From Methylobacterium sp. J-076 (lineage in GTDB: Bacteria; Pseudomonadota; Alphaproteobacteria; Rhizobiales; Beijerinckiaceae), in the NCBI RefSeq assembly GCF_022829405.1, contig NZ_JAKSXW010000118.1:62001-126000 (forward strand): a stretch of 64,000 nt of DNA, in the 5' to 3' direction. The notes under the pieces are model-generated. The model was not told the DNA's origin, ran no database searches, and saw nothing but the letters and a program-made list of their open reading frames with translations. A program made the translations under genes and the position numbers. This document shows positions 62,038 to 64,000 of the stretch, in pieces. Numbering within the stretch: position 1 is the stretch's first letter; each line of letters starts with the position of its first letter.

Positions 62038-62419
62038 ACGCCAGGCATGACTTCGGGGAAGCCGTCTTGCCGCATGGCGGGGCGGCTTCTCGCGTTGCGA
62101 AAGACGTAAAATCGTCATCGAGACCTGTGGGGGGGCCGGTCTCGCCCGGTGCACGGCCCCGGAAAACGTGCAAGATGCCCCCGCACGGGCGCTCAGCCCG
62201 GCTCCGAGTGTGGGCGAGGCGCGGAGGATGGCTCCCGGTGGATCACGGCGGTGCGAGGGGGCCGGGCTCGGGCCCGGAAGGCCGCGCCCGCCATCCGGTC
62301 TCCGTTCTCCAGCTTGGCCATTCCGGCATCAACGTTGCAAAGGCGTCGCCCGAGCGGGCGGGCCTGCACCCGACACCGCCTGCCGACCGCGTTCGGCCAG
62401 ACCCAGGAGTTCCGTACCG
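62038..62419. other. 382-bp gap between the liv operon and gltI, with two hairpins
   Basis: The first hairpin, 62058-62064 with 62083-62089 (GAAGCCG and CGGCTTC, with an inner TGCCGC/GCGGGG pairing), lies 20 bp after the binding-protein stop and probably terminates the liv transcript. A second, 62119-62125 with 62138-62144 (CGAGACC and GGTCTCG), follows. The rest should hold the gltI promoter, but no clear -35/-10 pair was recognised. No gene is visible. Confidence 0.5.
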
Positions 62420-63343
62420 ATGCAGTTCGTTCTCGCTCGCCGTGGCGTCGCCGCGGCGCTCGGCCTCAGCCTCGCCGTGGCCCCCCTCGCGGCCGGCGCC
62501 GAGGATCTGACCGGCACCCTGAAGAAGGTGAAGGATTCCGGCGCCATCACCATCGGCTACCGCGATTCCTCCGTGCCGTTCTCCTACCTCGGCGGCGACG
62601 AGAAGCCCGTCGGCTACGCCATGGACATCTGCTACAAGATCGCCGACGCGGTGAAGGCCAAGCTCGGCCTGCCGAAGCTCGACGTGAAGCTCAACCCGGT
62701 CACCTCCGCCACCCGCATCCCGCTGATGGCCAACGGCACGATCGACCTCGAATGCGGGTCGACCACCAACAACGCCGACCGCCAGAAGCAGGTGGGCTTC
62801 ACCAACAGCCACTTCCTCACCGCGACGCGGTTCGTCTCGAAGAAGTCGGCCAACCTGCACACGATCGAGGACCTGAAGGGCAAGACCGTCGTGTCGACCT
62901 CGGGGACCACCAACATCCGGCAGATCAACGAGGCCAACACCGAGAAGAAGCTCGGCCTGACGATCCTGCCCGCCAAGGACCATGCCGAGGCGTTCCTGAT
63001 GGTCGAGACCGGCCGCGCCGTCGCCTTCGTGATGGACGACGTGCTCCTCGCCTCCCTCGTCGCCTCCTCGAAGGACCCGGCGGCCTACGAGATCTCGAAG
63101 GAAGCCCTCTCGAAGCCCGAGCCCTACGGCATCATGCTGCGCAAGGACGACGCGCCCTTCAAGCAGGTGGCGGACGAGGCCACCGCCAAGCTCTACACCA
63201 GCCCCGAGGGCAAGGCGCTCTACGACAAGTGGTTCACGCAGCCCATCCCGCCGCGCAACATCAACCTCAACCTGCCGATGAGCGACGAGATGAAGAAGCA
63301 GTTCACCAAGCCGATCGACAGCGCCGACCCGGCTGCCTACTGA
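62420..63343 (+). CDS. gltI: glutamate/aspartate ABC substrate-binding protein
   Basis: The protein has 307 residues. The signal peptide MQFVLARRGVAAALGLSLAVAPLAAGA precedes EDLTGTLKKVKDSGAITIGY. The motifs RDSSVPFSYLGGDEKPVGYA, NPVTSATRIPLMANGTIDLE, CGSTTNNADRQKQVGF and VMDDVLLASLVASSKDP match GltI, which binds glutamate and aspartate. The C-terminal end NINLNLPMSDEMKKQF is also typical. It is followed, after a 381-bp gap with a repeat, by gltJ. I chose the ATG at 62420, where the signal peptide begins. Confidence 0.95.
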   Translation: MQFVLARRGVAAALGLSLAVAPLAAGAEDLTGTLKKVKDSGAITIGYRDSSVPFSYLGGDEKPVGYAMDICYKIADAVKAKLGLPKLDVKLNPVTSATRIPLMANGTIDLECGSTTNNADRQKQVGFTNSHFLTATRFVSKKSANLHTIEDLKGKTVVSTSGTTNIRQINEANTEKKLGLTILPAKDHAEAFLMVETGRAVAFVMDDVLLASLVASSKDPAAYEISKEALSKPEPYGIMLRKDDAPFKQVADEATAKLYTSPEGKALYDKWFTQPIPPRNINLNLPMSDEMKKQFTKPIDSADPAAY

Positions 63344-63362
63344 GCCTTCGCCCCTGAACAGG

Positions 63363-63389
63363 CGCCCCGCGGCACGATCCGCGGGGCGC
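63363..63389 (+). terminator. probable terminator hairpin after gltI
   Basis: GCGCCCCGCGG and CCGCGGGGCGC form an 11-bp stem around CACGAT, about 20 bp after the gltI stop. There is no T-tract, so it may only attenuate or stabilise the message before gltJ. Confidence 0.6.
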
Positions 63390-63517
63390 CACGCTCCGAT
63401 CGGGGACCGTTCGGGTTTTCTCGACCACGCTCGAAGTCGGGCCGAACACCACTTTCGCGCCACCCGCACCCTCATCCTGGGTGTCCGACCGAAGGCCACC
63501 TTTGCCCCCCCCAGAGC

Positions 63518-63625
63518 CTCATCCTGAGGTGCGGCGAGAGCCGCCTCGAAGGAGGGTTCCAGGGATCGCGCGGTGGGCTGGAGCCCTCCTTCGTGGCCCC
63601 CTTCGCGGGCACCTCAGGATGAGGG
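63518..63625. repeat. dispersed inverted repeat, family A, copy 5, between gltI and gltJ
   Basis: CCTCATCCTGAGGTGCGGCG and GGGCACCTCAGGATGAGGGT are the outer arms; CCTCGAAGGAGGGTTCC and GGAGCCCTCCTTCGTGG pair inside. It lies in the 381-bp gap (63344-63724) together with a palindrome-like CGCCCCGCGG...CCGCGGGGCG at 63363-63389, which may be a terminator for gltI. No gene was recognised in the gap. Confidence 0.8.
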
Positions 63626-63724
63626 TGCGGGCGGGACGACACTGATTTTCCGGCCAGGCTCCCGCGAGGGGAGCCAGGGTGGAACACCTTCTGTAAGACG
63701 GCCTCTTTTGGTAGAAGTGTCGCG

Positions 63725-64000
63725 ATGAACTACAATTGGAACTGGAGCATCTTCTTCGAACCCTCGCCCGAGGGGACGGGGACCTACGCGGACATGCTCC
63801 TGTCCGGCCTGTACTGGACGGTCGTCACCGCCCTCTGCGCCTGGGTGATCGCGTTCACCCTCGGCTCGCTCATGGGCGTGCTGCGCACCCTGCCGAGCCG
63901 GACGGCCAACGCCATCGGCACGACCTATGTCGAGATCTTCCGCAACGTCCCCCTGCTGGTGCAGATGTTCCTCTGGTACTTCGTGCTGCCGGAAATCCTG
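63725..64000 (+). CDS. gltJ: glutamate/aspartate ABC permease GltJ, N-terminal part (cut by window edge)
   Basis: The first 92 residues are present and the frame is open to base 64000. It begins MNYNWNWSIFFEPSPEGTGT, close to the GltJ start. The first helix is in GLYWTVVTALCAWVIAFTLG, and YVEIFRNVPLLVQMFLWYFV carries the conserved EIFRNxPLLVQ motif of polar amino acid permeases. It would form the membrane part of the glutamate importer with gltI upstream and presumably gltK and gltL beyond the window. The ribosome site is weak (TAGAAG before the ATG). The 381-bp gap from gltI includes a repeat. Confidence 0.92.
   Translation, partial: MNYNWNWSIFFEPSPEGTGTYADMLLSGLYWTVVTALCAWVIAFTLGSLMGVLRTLPSRTANAIGTTYVEIFRNVPLLVQMFLWYFVLPEIL

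Noticed and set aside
62038-62419. Search for a tRNA or riboswitch in the gap before gltI
   Set aside because: No cloverleaf or known riboswitch core was recognised; only simple hairpins are visible.

Overview
The window is very GC-rich (about 70% or more) and almost fully coding. It looks like chromosome from an alphaproteobacterium of the order Hyphomicrobiales (Rhizobiales), most likely Methylobacterium or a close relative. The clues are an EcfG-type general stress sigma factor with a NepR-like segment, a Rhizobiales-type liv operon with a DUF6867-like gene, a DUF1236-like protein, an NDUFA9-like protein and several dispersed palindromic repeat families typical of such genomes. This placement is inference from gene content. 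No rRNA, tRNA, CRISPR array, transposase or phage gene was seen.

Layout: (1) 1-8557 is an acyl-CoA catabolic block: two acyl-CoA dehydrogenases, a thiolase and a fused enoyl-CoA hydratase/3-hydroxyacyl-CoA dehydrogenase on the minus strand, divergent from a flavin oxidoreductase, an IclR regulator and a class III CoA-transferase. (2) 8745-15419 holds single genes: an NDUFA9-like protein, a small membrane protein, a metallo-beta-lactamase-fold hydrolase, a YafK-like L,D-transpeptidase, and an ABC-exporter-like protein whose nucleotide-binding motifs are degenerate. (3) 15629-27892 is one long respiratory operon: alternative complex III (actA, actB, fused actCD, actE, actF), a small membrane protein, and an A2-type caa3 cytochrome oxidase (subunits II, I, III, IV), with two unknown small genes between subunits III and IV. 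Quinol would be oxidised by ACIII and the electrons passed through c-type hemes to the oxidase. (4) 27960-33297 contains a glutamine amidotransferase, a sigma factor that reads as a NepR-EcfG fusion, a DUF1236-like protein, a small NepR-like protein, mscL, pssA-psd (phosphatidylethanolamine synthesis) and a ParE/RelE-type toxin-antitoxin pair.

(5) 33359-43693: a 3-hydroxyisobutyrate dehydrogenase-like enzyme, an SsuABC/TauABC-type importer, a secreted protein with three C-terminal repeats, an Atm1-type ABC exporter, a DUF1835/DUF3658-like protein, a LysM protein and a LOG-family protein. (6) 43919-47185: a large autotransporter whose passenger is a PAP2-type acid phosphatase, preceded by a Pho-box-like sequence. 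(7) 47249-56087: an amino-acid-type binding protein, a molybdopterin oxidoreductase, a BKACE-family enzyme, a NicO-type Ni/Co exporter with a DUF1007 partner, and a GltI-like binding protein next to a dicarboxylate/amino acid:cation symporter. (8) 56324-64000: a complete branched-chain amino acid ABC operon (livHMGF, DUF6867, binding protein), then gltI and the start of gltJ, which runs off the window.

At least four dispersed repeat families lie between genes, and two copies sit inside operons (actB/actC and livG/livF).
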